A stretch of DNA of 64,000 nt from Acanthosepion lycidas (GCA_963932145.1 OZ010586.1:51580669-51644668); one strand, 5' to 3'; counted from the first letter of the stretch, positions 46,283 to 56,600 are shown. Made by a program: numbers and translations. The notes: generated from the letters alone by a model not told the origin.

Positions 46283-47806
46283 CAGTGGAGAAAATAAGTA
46301 TTTCATCCCCTGCTGATATTCTGAGTTTGCAACCCTACAAAAATAGGAATGGTCTATAATTTTCAGGATAGGTCTATCTTGAAAGTGAGAATATAAAAAA
46401 AAATCTAGAAAATCATATTATATTAATTTTTGAACATTTATTTCTTTTTTATTGAAAAAATAAATATTTCATCCCCTACCAACCAGCAATTATTCAGACC
46501 CCACAGACCAGTTATGTGACCAGGTGGCATATAGACTAGTCCTATTACTCAATTATTACTCCTAATCAAGTACTCATTACCTGTATAAAAGACACTAGTT
46601 CACAGAATCCTTCAATGAATCAGAATCTAACCTCTCCACAATGAGCAAGATGAAAGAATTGTCTAAGGACATCGAGGACAAAATTGTATACCTGCACAAG
46701 ACTGGAATGGTCTACAAGATGATTGGTAAGCAGCTTGGGGAGAAAGAGTCAACTGTTGGCACAATAATAAGAAAATGGAAGAAACCTCAATTAACTGTCA
46801 ATGTCCCTCAGTCTGGAGCTCCACAGAAGATCTTCCAACATAGAGTAAACCTGATGATGAAAAAAATGAGGAAACAACGCAGAACCATGCGCAAAGAGCT
46901 TGTTGATGATCTGAAAGCAGCTGGAAGCACAATCACCAAGATGACCATTAGTAACACACTATTTTGTAGTGGACTGAAGTCATGTAGTGCTCCCAAGGTA
47001 CCCTACTGAAGAAGGCACATGTACAGACCCATCAGAAGTTTGCAAATGAGCATCTGAATGATTCAGAGGAAAATTGAGAGAAAGTGCAGTGGTCAGAGGA
47101 GACTAAAATTGACCTTTTTGGCATGTTTGGAGGTAAAAAAAAAAGCTGACTTGAACCCCAAGAACACCATCCCAACCATTAAGCATGGTGGTGGAAACAT
47201 TATGCATTGGGGCTGTTTCTCTACTAAGTGGACAGGACGACTACGGGTCGAGGGAAAGATGGATGGGGCCAAGTACAGGAAAATCTTGAGTGAAAGCCGC
47301 CTTGCCTCAACCAGGACACTGAAGATGGGTTGTGGATGGGTGTTCCAGCATGACAATGATCCGAGCAACAAAGGAGTGGCTCAAGAAGAAGCACATTAAG
47401 TGGCGTAGTCAGTCTCCAGACATTAATCCTTTAGAGAATCTGTGGAGGGAACTGAAGCTTTGAGCTGCCCAACAACCTACAAACCTTAAGGATTTGGAGA
47501 GAATCCCTGGGAACTGTAAAAACTTGGTAACCAACTACAGGAAATGTCTGGCTGCTGTACTTGCCAACAAGGGTTTCTTCACCGAATACTGACTTATGTT
47601 TTGCTATGGGGTGAAATACTTATTTTTTCAATAAAAAATAAATAAATGTTCAAAAATTAATATAATGTGATTTTCTAGAATTTTTTTTATATTCTATCTC
47701 TCACTTTCAAGACATGCCTACCCTGAAAATTTTAGACAATTCCTATTTTTGTAAAGTGCAAATCTCAGGAAATCAGCAGGAGATGAAATACTTATTTTGC
47801 CCACTG
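46283..47806 (+). mobile_element. Tc1-type transposon with long IR/DR-style termini
   Basis: 1524 bp flanked by TA. Inverted termini begin CAGTGGAGAAAATAAGTATT and extend about 190 bases, to an internal direct repeat AAATAAATATTTCATCCCCT near 46462 and its counterpart near 47612-47635. The 5' leader holds CCAACCAGCAATTATTC, TACCTGTATAAAAGACACTA (TATA-like) and CTAACCTCTCCACAATGAGC, which matches my memory of Tc1 elements of fish and frogs. The encoded transposase is broken. Confidence 0.93.
46641..47592 (+). pseudogene. Tc1-like DD34E transposase pseudogene
   Basis: Start ATG at 46641 (context CTCCACAATGAGC). The N-terminal paired-like helix-turn-helix region reads [20 protein letters not shown], then [20 protein letters not shown] and [25 protein letters not shown] and [12 protein letters not shown] follow before a stop at 47007-47009. 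Later frames give [11 protein letters not shown] (first catalytic Asp, about 47093-47125), [32 protein letters not shown] (second Asp, about 47335-47370) and [15 protein letters not shown] (Glu, about 47413-47457). The full family protein is about 340 residues. At least one stop and several frameshifts kill this copy, but all three catalytic residues remain legible, implying a fairly young insertion. Confidence 0.93.
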
Positions 47807-48638
47807 TATGTGTCCAGACTTTAAGGACACTCTATATATTTTGCAACTAACTAGAATCTTTCATGTAACTGAAGCATTTAAAGAAGTATAAAAAACATAA
47901 AAGAAATCTATAAAATGTAAGAACTATAAACTTTACTTTTCTAATCAACGACTTTATTGCATTGGCAAATCTGTCAAGTTGTTGAATAATTAAAAAAAAG
48001 TTTTCATATTTCGATTGCTTCTTATTAACTAATTTCTATCAACAGTTAGTTTAAATTTAGATTTGACTCTAAAAATATGATCAGCTAATAATTGTAGGTA
48101 ATAAATTATGAGTGATTTCTGTGTTCACCTAAAAATAAATTTGGAGTAATTTTACGCTTCTTTGTTTTTTGTCTCCATATTAATACAATCATATCACTTC
48201 TGTTCCAAAGATGTTTCAGGATTCAAACAAAAAAGATTTTACCCACTTGCAAAAAAACGCAGATGGGTAAGGGAATATAACTCAGGACTGCAAGCTTGTT
48301 TCTATCGTCTCTGATGTTCTGCAGTACCTCAAACAAAAAGCAAGGAAGGAATTCACTGATCAGTACTGGGAAGAGAAATAACAGCTACTGGACTTGAAAA
48401 ACCTTTTCCTGAAAAATTATTTTAACAGAAAGATTTTGTGGAATTTATTGACAACTGTATTGATTGCCTTGTCAAGTCTCCTTTTAAGGAAATAGTTTAT
48501 CCATTATCCAGTAATCCAAGGCCATCTCCACTGCTTTTCTTCGACCTATTTTTCATTTTTCACAAGCTTTTTCATAAACTTTGCTTTTCCTACCATTTGC
48601 ACTTTCGAAGTCATGTGAAAAAGAACACAGTGTGCGTG

Positions 48639-48651
48639 ATATATATATTTA

Positions 48652-48717
<66 letters not shown>
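48639..48717. repeat. (TA)n microsatellite
   Basis: Nearly uninterrupted TA dinucleotides. Confidence 0.97.
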
Positions 48718-48718
<1 letters not shown>

Positions 48719-48750
48719 TATAAATAAAATGACAATTGGTAAAAAGATCT

Positions 48751-48800
48751 TAGATTTTGCCGACGCGTTTCGTCTTCCGACTTTTTCAAGGCAAAAATGA
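48751..48800 (-). ncRNA. Type I hammerhead-ribozyme-like motif with minimal stem III
   Basis: Minus strand: TTTTGCC (48790-48796) pairs with GGCAAAA (48755-48761) as a 7-bp stem I. Between them come CTTGAAAA (a degenerate CUGANGA, one extra U and G8 changed to A), a stem II of GTC/GAC around GGAA, then GAAACGCGTC. In the latter, A-U and C-G make a two-base-pair stem III closed by GC, and C is the cleavage-site base. This layout is that of Penelope or retrozyme hammerheads. The damaged core suggests it is inactive here. It adjoins a TA tract; no ORF nearby. Confidence 0.65.
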
Positions 48801-48941
48801 AATCGAAATGTTCTTGTTGTTATAGTTACATTAAAAAATCCAAATTTAAAAAGATAGACACTTCTGTCTAAGCCTTTTTTTTCTGGTTAATGTAAATTAC
48901 ATTTATACTAAGAGATTTTTTTTTTTTTTTCCATGTAAACA

Positions 48942-49009
48942 ATATAGATAAATTCCCAGATCATATTTATACCAATCTGTCTTGTCCACAGAATTGATCT
49001 GGGAATTTA

Positions 49010-49016
<7 letters not shown>
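48942..49016. other. 22-bp-arm hairpin joined to a TA tract
   Basis: ATATAGATAAATTCCCAGAT plus CA at 48942-48963 is the exact reverse complement of 48995-49016, with a 31-base loop. The right arm runs straight into the (TA)n tract at 49012-49061. It may be a small foldback or the end of a palindromic element. Confidence 0.8.

Positions 49017-49061
<45 letters not shown>
49012..49061. repeat. (TA)n microsatellite
   Basis: Pure TA dinucleotides. A (TG)n tract follows at 49167-49192. Confidence 0.97.
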
Positions 49062-49063
<2 letters not shown>

Positions 49064-49161
49064 CATCTACAGAAAGACTGTATCACAGCTCATCAGTGTG
49101 GCTAGACATCCTATTGTTTCAAGCTGAGATTGAAACCCGATTGATTCAGCAACAGTCGAAG

Positions 49162-49198
<37 letters not shown>

Positions 49199-49639
49199 CT
49201 AACAATCTTCATTGTACACTGATCCCAGGCAGAACACACGGATAACCTAATCTTATACATAAAACTGACATTTTGACAGGTACCACACTAGAAAAATTAA
49301 CACTGAAAATGTACCAAAGCACCATCTAATTGGATTGTCTCTTTCTACTTTAGAGTCTTGTCATTTTTCCATTAAATATACTTAAGAGATTAGTCATAAA
49401 ATATCTTATCAAATCAGGAACTAAATCTATCAGCCTGCAAGACTAGCATATTTGTTTTACATTGAGTACTTGCAGCAATTTTTTCATTAGTTTTTACTCC
49501 TTTTATTTGTAAACCTTTCAGTCCATTGGCACTTGAAAAGGTTTTTAAACAAGAAATAAGATCACAAAATTATGAAAGTTGCCTTTCAAAAACTAAGTAA
49601 AGTATTAAACAAAAAATTTGTTAGAATCAAAGATTACTG

Positions 49640-50080
49640 AACCTTTATGTAATATCAGTCCTCCTATATGCCAGTGAATGCTAGACACTCATCACAGATG
49701 AAGAGATTTGAAGCAACAGAAATGTGCTTCTCCAGAAAGATGCTGATAATACCATGGACCAAACATGTGACCTACATTCTAGAGAAAATGAAAACAAAGA
49801 ACACTTAAACTTAACATTAAATATAGACAGTTGAAATTTCTAGGTTATATGAGGAAAGAGGGCTTAGAAAATTTAATGCCCACAGGACATATTGAAGGCA
49901 AGAGGGGCAGAGTAAAACACATAACCAAACTCGCACACTGGAGTAAATGGATGGTAGGTCAAGGTTTAGGAGTGATAACAGACACAATTTATTAAGAGCA
50001 AATAAGTACAGGAAATTGTGGAGAGCCATGATCTCCCACATCATGAAGGGCATGAAAGATGAAAGTAATTTGTGTTATGA
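49640..50080 (+). pseudogene. RTE-like LINE, C-terminal fragment (pseudogene)
   Basis: Broken frames give LLNLYVISVLLYASEC (family: YVWS.LLYG.E.W), then an MKRFEATEMCF-like stretch (family KLEA.EMW), KFLGYMRKEGLENLMPTGHI (family: FLGH.MR..GLE.L..TG.I), KWMVGQGLGVITD and finally RKLWRAMISHIMKGM at 50010-50055. The order and spacing equal the minus-strand fragment at 5002-5900. No RT palm motifs are included, so it is a 5'-truncated copy. Confidence 0.8.
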
Positions 50081-50197
50081 AACTGTATCTTGCAATCTTG
50101 CACAATATCGTATCTATAACAGATACTTGCATTTTTTTGTAATATAAATTTTTTATTGATGCATTAAATACTTGTGGTGTTCAGTATTATGAATATA

Positions 50198-50271
50198 CAG
50201 TGTAACCCGGATATAAGAGAGTTGTCGGGACATTCTCTTATATCCGGGTCTCTTATATCCGGGTTACACTG
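50198..50271. mobile_element. 74-bp pogo/Tigger-like palindromic MITE
   Basis: Terminal inverted repeats CAGTGTAACCCGGATATAAG plus AGA on both ends, flanked by TA. The word CCCGGATATAAGAGA occurs three times (once internal). No coding capacity. Terminal style suggests a pogo-type transposase supplied in trans. Confidence 0.85.
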
Positions 50272-50319
50272 TAACTAAATATCAAGTTGTAGGGATAGAA
50301 AAGGTGATCATTTTCCTTA

Positions 50320-50720
50320 AATCAAGATTAAATCATGTGGGTCATGTGACTGCTATTTAGTGATGTCACTTCAGAGTGATGAACGTGGCTAGTCTGTCAG
50401 TTAACTTCCTGTGGTTGAAACAAGTAGTGCATTCAGCCTGGACATCCTATGGAAATGTATTCACCAGATCTAGAATCGGTGTCCTCACTAGTGAAATAGC
50501 AGATGAATTTGGTCCACTCAAATCCGGAATCCTAAATATGAGCTGCCAGAATCACAATCTCTGGCAGCTCCAATTACCATTGGGAGATATTACACTAACC
50601 TTTTTTTTCTTTTCCACACTGCGTGTTGTATAAACAGGTGTTGTTGTGTAAATATGTATATATAATCTTGTGTATGATTTAGTGGTATAAAACTCTTTTT
50701 CTTTCAGCTACTGTTCTGTC
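50320..50720 (+). repeat. Dispersed repeat D, copy 2
   Basis: Colinear with 17150-17560: AATCATGTGGGTCATGTGAC, CTATTTAGTGATGTCACTTC, CGGAATCCTAAATATGAGC, TTTTCCACACTGCGTGTTGT, GTAAATATGTATATATAATC. The 85-codon open stretch within it is not conserved in copy 1. Confidence 0.85.
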
Positions 50721-51159
50721 TGTGAAATAAGCTGTTATATGATTGATATAATAAAATCAATGATATAACATCAATATCAATGATACAATAATATCAATGA
50801 TATAATAATATCTGTAATGGTGGGAAACGTAAATGGAATATTCATTTCTTCCATAGCACACACATTATCTGGTGACTTACCTCTCATAACACATTATTTA
50901 GCCCTCATTAGAGTTATCTCCTCTGAATTTAAGGTAGAAGAAACACTTAAAAAATGTTTAATTAGAGTTAATATTAATTCCTCAAATAACAACCTCCCAA
51001 TAATTTATAGACTTGATAATATCCTTTTTCTTTTTTTTTCTTTATTTTTTTTTTAACTTGATAATTTTTTAAAACTTAATAATGCCATTTTTGTGAAAGT
51101 ATTTGAGTAAATACTAACAGAGGATAATTTCCACATTTTTAATTATGTTTTTTTCTAAG

Positions 51160-51218
51160 ATGGTCTCATCATCTATGGAATAGAAATGGTTCAGACAGAA
51201 CAATATCTAGTAAATAAG
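51160..51218 (+). other. Candidate host exon (59 nt), low confidence
   Basis: A T-rich stretch and AAG acceptor (TTTTTTTCTAAG) are followed by two bases and 19 open codons (GLIIYGIEMVQTEQYLVNK), then the donor GTAGGTATG. Its end phase matches the start phase of the candidate at 53630. The acceptor is weak, and no homology is recognised. Confidence 0.2.
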
Positions 51219-51419
51219 GTAGGTATGAATTCTTTATTATAGATTTTTTTACACCAATGTTTTAATGTTTGTAACTGTGTAGAATACCATAGCTTTATTG
51301 AAACCTGGCCTTATTCTTTCAATCATCAGTCATCTACTCATGGCAAAGGCTTTTCCTAAAACCTATGACAAACCTTTTTTCTTCTGTTATCTTATGAGGA
51401 ACTTTTCTGCCTTTTAAGG

Positions 51420-53090
51420 TACTATAGCCCACAGGAATCAGTCTATACCAATGCAACAGGTTCAATTATAACCTCTTCATAACTGCTCATAATGAGTTCC
51501 CTCAAAGAGGCAGTTACTATTCACTGATAGACACTATATAGCTTCACAAAAATTTGGTTCTAGAGATTATTGGCAGCTCTATAAGAGTATACTGAACAAG
51601 AGCAAATACTCTCTCCTCTCTTCAATCAATTTCAAGTATTATCATTTATTGCAGATAAAGTAGAGTGTACTCTCAACACATCAGGAGTATCTTTACCTGA
51701 TTTTCCCTTTCTAGCTTTCTAGCTTGTTGGAAGTCCTCCTCTGTAGTTCCTGACTCCTCAAATTATTTCCCTATTAGTTTCTTACCTATTTTTGGAAAAA
51801 TACTTGAAGGTTTAATCAATGCCAAATTGGTTAAGCATATCACTTCACACAACCTCTTTTTTGAGAAACAATACAGCTTTTTTTTTCTCCAGGTCTACTG
51901 CCAGTGTGTTAATGGTTAGCACTGAATTTGTCTATCAAGAACAACAAAGCACAGATTGCGATTCTAGATATCACAAAGGCATTTGAAAGGGTGTTGTATG
52001 CTGGCTTCTTCACAAGCTCAAGTGTTATAGAGCCTCTTGACAAATATTTGGCTTAATCCAATTGTTCTTAATAAATTGACTGGACACTCCTCTAGCTCAT
52101 TTCACATATATGCAGGAGTCTTCCATGGCTTTATCCTTGGACCTACATTTACACTCATTTCATACCTTCAATGACCCCCTGATGTCATCAGTTTTCAACT
52201 AGGAATTTATGCTAATGACACAACTATTTACTCCTGTCTTCGTAGCAAATACATCCGGTTCAACAAAGTAAAACTGGCAACTGCTCTCAAAGACCCTTCA
52301 ATCAGATGTTATCTAGAGCAAGGAATGGCTTTTAAATTTCAATGCCTGCAAAACAAAACTGCTTTCATTTAATCAGCAATGCAAAACTTTTCTGCCTGTC
52401 ATCAGTTTGGCTGATGCTAACCTCTAGATGAGATACTCTTTGTATGCTCTTGGGCTCATGTTTTCTAATGATAATGAAGTGATTATATTAAATCAATTAC
52501 TTAGTCTATTGCTAGGAAATTTGATTCACTATTATGCCAAACTATATATTTGTCAGAATCCATCTTGCACATTTATAAATGTACCATTCATCCATGCATT
52601 GAATATTTTTGCCATATCTGGTCTGGTGCTCCTACTATATATCTCAAGATTCTTGAAAATTCAATGAAGAGACTGCAATGTAAAATGGAATCTCAAATTG
52701 AGTCACTTTGTTATCAACCTGTAGCTTCTCTTTGTCTTTTCTATGAACATTTTTATGGCAATTGTTTCAATGAGATTTCCTCTTTGGTGTCTTAACTACA
52801 TGAATTTAAGCATGCTATTAAACTGGGAACTAGTTATTACTGGTTTACTGTTGATCTATCTAGATGCAACCAGGTATTCTATTCTAATAGTTTTTCTCCC
52901 ACTTCTTGTCTTCTTCCCTACCAGCTACAATCTTCAAAAGTTTAAAGGCAGTGTCAATCACCAGTTTCTGTCTTTCAGAGCCCTGTACTTTTATCATCTT
53001 TTCTTCTCACTAAAGTCTTCTTATTCTCTTTCACTCCTAATGACTCTGCATTCTAGTGGCATTATCACTTTGCTTGGTGGAATGATTTAA
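51420..53090 (+). pseudogene. LINE reverse transcriptase pseudogene, longest copy (Jockey/CR1-like)
   Basis: Ordered blocks across frames: FPISFLPIFGKILEGLINAK near 51770-51830 (family: YRPISLL..F.K..E..I). AILDITKAFERVLY near 51960-51995 holds the first catalytic aspartate (family: ALDI.KAFD.VWH). AGVFHGFILGPTFTLIS at 52110-52165 is the GVPQGS.L.P block. GIYANDTTIY near 52205-52235 is the YADD box with Asp changed to Asn. Then come a VPFIHALNIFAISG block near 52580 and a C-terminal SYNLQKFKGSVNHQF near 52920-52965. The 3' end has GGTGGAATGATTTAAAAAAA. Stops and frameshifts throughout; inactive. Other open frames in the interval are shadows of it. Confidence 0.88.
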
Positions 53091-53629
53091 AAAAAAATCC
53101 CTACATTTGACGTCTGTCTTCTGTCTGGTCTTTTCCTTCAATATTTATCAACAGGACACCAGTAAAGCAACCTTTTACTCCATCTGTTATCTTTTACTTG
53201 CTATGTACCCTGAGCAGCAACTCAAAGTGGGCTGCATTATCAAAAACCTACCAAATGCCAAAACTTTACTTTGATGCTCATCCATTTTAAGTTTTCCATG
53301 ATTATTTCAAATTGTTTATACAGCATCTTTTTTTAATTCATAGGGTATTATATATCTTATATACTCTGTAGACACAGCCATCTTTGGGGTAAATTAATAA
53401 TGTTTTACATGTTCTGGAAATTTGAATTATAACTGAATAAATTTTTACATCTTTCTCACTAATTGTACATTTATTGAAATTTTGAATTTTGAAAACATGT
53501 ATTTAAACTCAATATTTTTTATATCAATAATTTATATTATCATTTACTTTAAAAATTTATAGAAATTTAATTTCAATATGTCACATATGTGTGTTTTTTT
53601 TATCATAATTCATTGTTTTATTTTTGCAG

Positions 53630-53668
53630 CTGACTCATGAACAAATGAAAATTTACTTTCGCAATCAA
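53630..53668 (+). other. Candidate host microexon (39 nt), low confidence
   Basis: The strong acceptor TTGTTTTATTTTTGCAG is followed by 13 open codons (LTHEQMKIYFRNQ) and the donor GTTAGTTTTC. Codon-boundary phases are compatible with the candidate exon at 51160-51218. Only a chance-level argument supports it. Confidence 0.2.
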
Positions 53669-53839
53669 GTTAGTTTTCTAACATTTAAGAATTTTGATTA
53701 AAAAAAAAATCTCCTGTAATGTTTTTCTTCATCCTTATTTCATTAAGTTTTCTAATTAGACTTTTGTTTCTTTGTAATTGCCTTTGTTTTTCCACTCTGA
53801 TTAAGTCATCAAAACAAGTCTGTTTATTTGTACTAAAAG

Positions 53840-53869
53840 AAAGACAGCTTCATATCTCAAGCTGTCTTT
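53840..53869. other. 11-bp-arm hairpin followed by T run
   Basis: AAAGACAGCTT, an 8-base loop, then AAGCTGTCTTT and further Ts. It resembles a stem-loop transcript end but has no associated gene, so its role is unknown. Confidence 0.6.
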
Positions 53870-54779
53870 TTGTGGACATTTTTGTCAAATAAATGGACAA
53901 GCCAGATTTAAATGGTTTGTGTTTGGAACTGACAAAAGGTAAATTTGATGGAAGTTGGAAACCTAATTTTAGTTGTGAAATGAAGCTGTGATTTGTGTAT
54001 TTCCAGTATTTAAATTATATTTATACAATGCTTTCTTTTCCCAAAGCTGGTAGCAAGTTAAATATTCAGTTTAGCAAGATTTTAAGATAGAATCAAGTAA
54101 ATGAACAATCAACACTGAAATGATATACTCAAGATTAGTTAGAATATCAGTCTATCCTTGCTCTGGCAGCTCAATGGATGGAACTACATGCAGGTTTCAA
54201 GAAATAAGGACTACACTTCATACTGATACCCTTTTATTTAGAAAAGATACTAAAAACTATAAATAAATCTCTCAAAAGAGACAAAAGTACACTTCAAAGA
54301 AAACATTTTTCAAACAATTTGGAACAAGCTCAAAGAAGTAAAAGGAGACCTGGTGTCTTAGAAAATTTTCAGATTTAGTCGGGAGCAGACATTTACTCCT
54401 GCATTGTAGACTAGCAGTAGCTAAAAAGATAAAACCTATGGTTCCTTATCCACAAAGTCATGTGGCAGCAGACCCACAGAAAATTATGGTTATATATATA
54501 TGTACATGTGATAAATTGTTAGAGTAAACTGTAGATGCAGTTATCTCCCTTTCAAGGAACTCTCTAAAAAGGGGTTAATTTTTATGCTTCCTGTATATTT
54601 TATCTGTTGTAAATCAGTTGTTGAATCAGTTGTAAATCTCTTCTTCCATTCTCTTCCTACATATTCTTGTCATTATAATATGTTGACTTACCATGCAACT
54701 CCAACATAAATGTCTATTTTTATATTTTTACAGACCATTAAAATTATTCTCATAATTTTAATATTACTGCTACCATACT

Positions 54780-55480
54780 ACTCAATAACCAGATCTCTAA
54801 ACCTGGTGATACATATATTGAACCCTTTGATGACTGTTACAATGGAAAAGGACTTGCTTGTAACATTCAATACCTCCAAAACCAGTACCACCCCCAGCAG
54901 ACCCTGAACTTTCACCTATCATGATGAATGGTTGTTCTCCCACAGAAACTCTTTGACTTGAATGCCTATTGGGACTAAAGTTCATCCCAAGCTTATATAT
55001 GAACCCTCACTAAATATTCTGGAAGAATGGTCAGCTACTTTTACCATTCTAGAAAGTACTTGATTCTGCCTGTTATGATCTCTTTACAAGTTCAGACCAA
55101 TAATTGAGTATTGCTGCCATATCTAGGCTAGAACTGTCCAGTCTTTTCAGCCTTGTAAGTGTTGAATTATCTTCTACTCTACAATTCCTTTTTCTACAGA
55201 TAAAATGTTACAAGTCTTTTACTATTCCATGACAACTGATGACAAGCTATATTACTGAGTTCCACCAGCCCTGATTTTTCATGACAAAGACCTGCCATGC
55301 CATGTATACTGGAATGAATCATCCCCACTCCCTTTGTATTCTATTACAAAGGAAGTTTCATTCAAACAGCTTTTTCTCCAAGAAGCATTACTTCATGGAA
55401 CAAAATCTTGATATTTTTCCACTGACTGTAATCTTAACCTCTCGAAGTCTAGGGTTAACTTACCTTTCCTAAGTATCCTT
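54780..55480 (+). pseudogene. LINE 3' region, Jockey/CR1-like pseudogene
   Basis: Starts around DLLVTFNTSKTSTTPSRP (54850-54905, equivalent to FNISKTK..TF) and continues through degenerate blocks near 55090-55140 (SIAAIS, family SLEYCSHVW) and 55360-55400 (a SFFSKKHYFMEQN-like stretch). The reading frame is broken repeatedly. Upstream, 54710-54780 encodes only a hydrophobic run and is probably not part of the element. Confidence 0.7.
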
Positions 55481-55719
55481 CTAAACTGTACATACCTTTA
55501 CCTCCTACATTCAACAACCTCAGTCATAATCCTCTATTCTGAGTAACTCATTGGCCTTGTATTGGGTGGTCGTGTAACCCTCATTACAGTCTAGGGTCAC
55601 CACATGTACTGCAGTAGCAGTGGGGTTTCCTGAGTAAGACTACCTGACACAGCCCAAACCTTTTCTTCTCTTATACTAGTTGCCAACCAAGGCTATAGAA
55701 GCCAGTCTTTCCTGCTATT

Positions 55720-55850
55720 TGCCCATAGCTGAAGGGAGAAGAGATAGATATTATCACAATTGAATGTAATGAACTCTACTGGAAATCAAGCTTGGCTCTC
55801 CAATTTCTCAATCTCAGCTGTTAACTTTTACCTTACTCTGCCTCCATTGT
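55720..55850 (-). mobile_element. tRNA-derived SINE fragment (family S1)
   Basis: On the plus strand GCCCATAGCTGAAGGGAGAA, GAACTCTACTGGAAATCAAG and CTTGGCTCTCCAATTTCTCA parallel the fragment at 8200-8330. On the minus strand this is a B-box-like region and the S1 tail. Confidence 0.6.
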
Positions 55851-56059
55851 TGGGTGACCATTTAGTAAAAAAAAAAAGTATGTGCCATGATAACATCTGA
55901 AACAAGGAATTATTGAATAGTGCTGATAAGGATATGATATAATATAGTAGTTATGAATATTCTTTAAATAGGGACATTTAAATAAACTTTGGAGTAAGTC
56001 TGAAAAAAATATAATTTTGATAAACTCTAATAAATCAAACTAATATCTTGTCCAGGATG

Positions 56060-56600
56060 AAGAAAGCTGTATTGGTAGGCTGCCTAGTCTATTATTCATT
56101 TTTACATAAAATGCCCTTGAGAAAGACATCTCTTTGGCCACTACAGCTATGGGTTAGACTAGGCTTTTTAGCTTTGGTTGGCAGCCAGTCAAGGAGGAAA
56201 ACTCTGGATTTAAAACTGAAGAAGGTAGTGGGAAACAGTTTTACTCTTTCCAAAATCATTGCAAATCAATGATAATAAATAAAAGTAATCTAAGAAGCCA
56301 TATGTTTTGAGATCACCTACATCCTAAACAGTGAAAAGGCTACTCTGAATTCAAAACTCTGAAGAAGGCAATGAGAAACCACAATATCATCCCCTAGGAT
56401 CCATGGCAATCATCAAATAATAAAAAGGAAGCCGTGGAGAGTTATGATCGCTAATATCCTGAAGACTACTCTTAATTTAAAACCCTGGAGAAGGCAATAA
56501 GAAACTAGTCTTTCCCTAGAAATCATGGTAATTTAAGTAAAGGAAAAGAATCTGAAGAACCATGATTGCCTATAACCTGAAGGGATATAATATTTAAATA
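56060..56600 (+). repeat. Dispersed repeat C in tandem, three units
   Basis: After a head (GGCAGCCAGTCAAGGAGGAA at about 56180), three units of roughly 110-130 bp follow at about 56200, 56335 and 56465. Each reads CT(C/T)TGAATTCAAAACTCTGA then AGAAGGCAATGAGAAAC, a CATGGCAAT block, and a close such as GAAGCCGTGGAGAGTTATGA followed by TCGCTAATATCCTGAAG. The closing part can be read KPWRVMIANILK, resembling the RTE end LWRAMIAHVLK. Other copies: 16830-17085 and 61235-61385. A 74-codon open stretch at 56048-56272 lies in its head. Confidence 0.82.

Larger units (their letters stand above)
45932..47832. mobile_element. MITE (about 375 bp) interrupted by a Tc1 element
   Basis: Terminal inverted repeats CAGTGTATCTCTAAAGTCTG plus GACAC (45932-45956) and GTGTCCAGACTTTAAGGACA plus CTC (47810-47832), flanked by TA, enclose about 350 bp of non-coding sequence plus the inserted Tc1 at 46283-47806. 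The insertion point is only about 25 bases from the right end. A 64-codon minus-strand open stretch overlaps its left part without known motifs. Confidence 0.8.

Noticed and set aside
49075-49170. CTGATGA on the minus strand near 49100 with GAAAC 30-40 bases upstream, suggesting a circularly permuted hammerhead
   Set aside because: Stem I would have to form within eight bases that are not complementary, and two extra Us break the stem II to GAAA junction. The required fold does not close.
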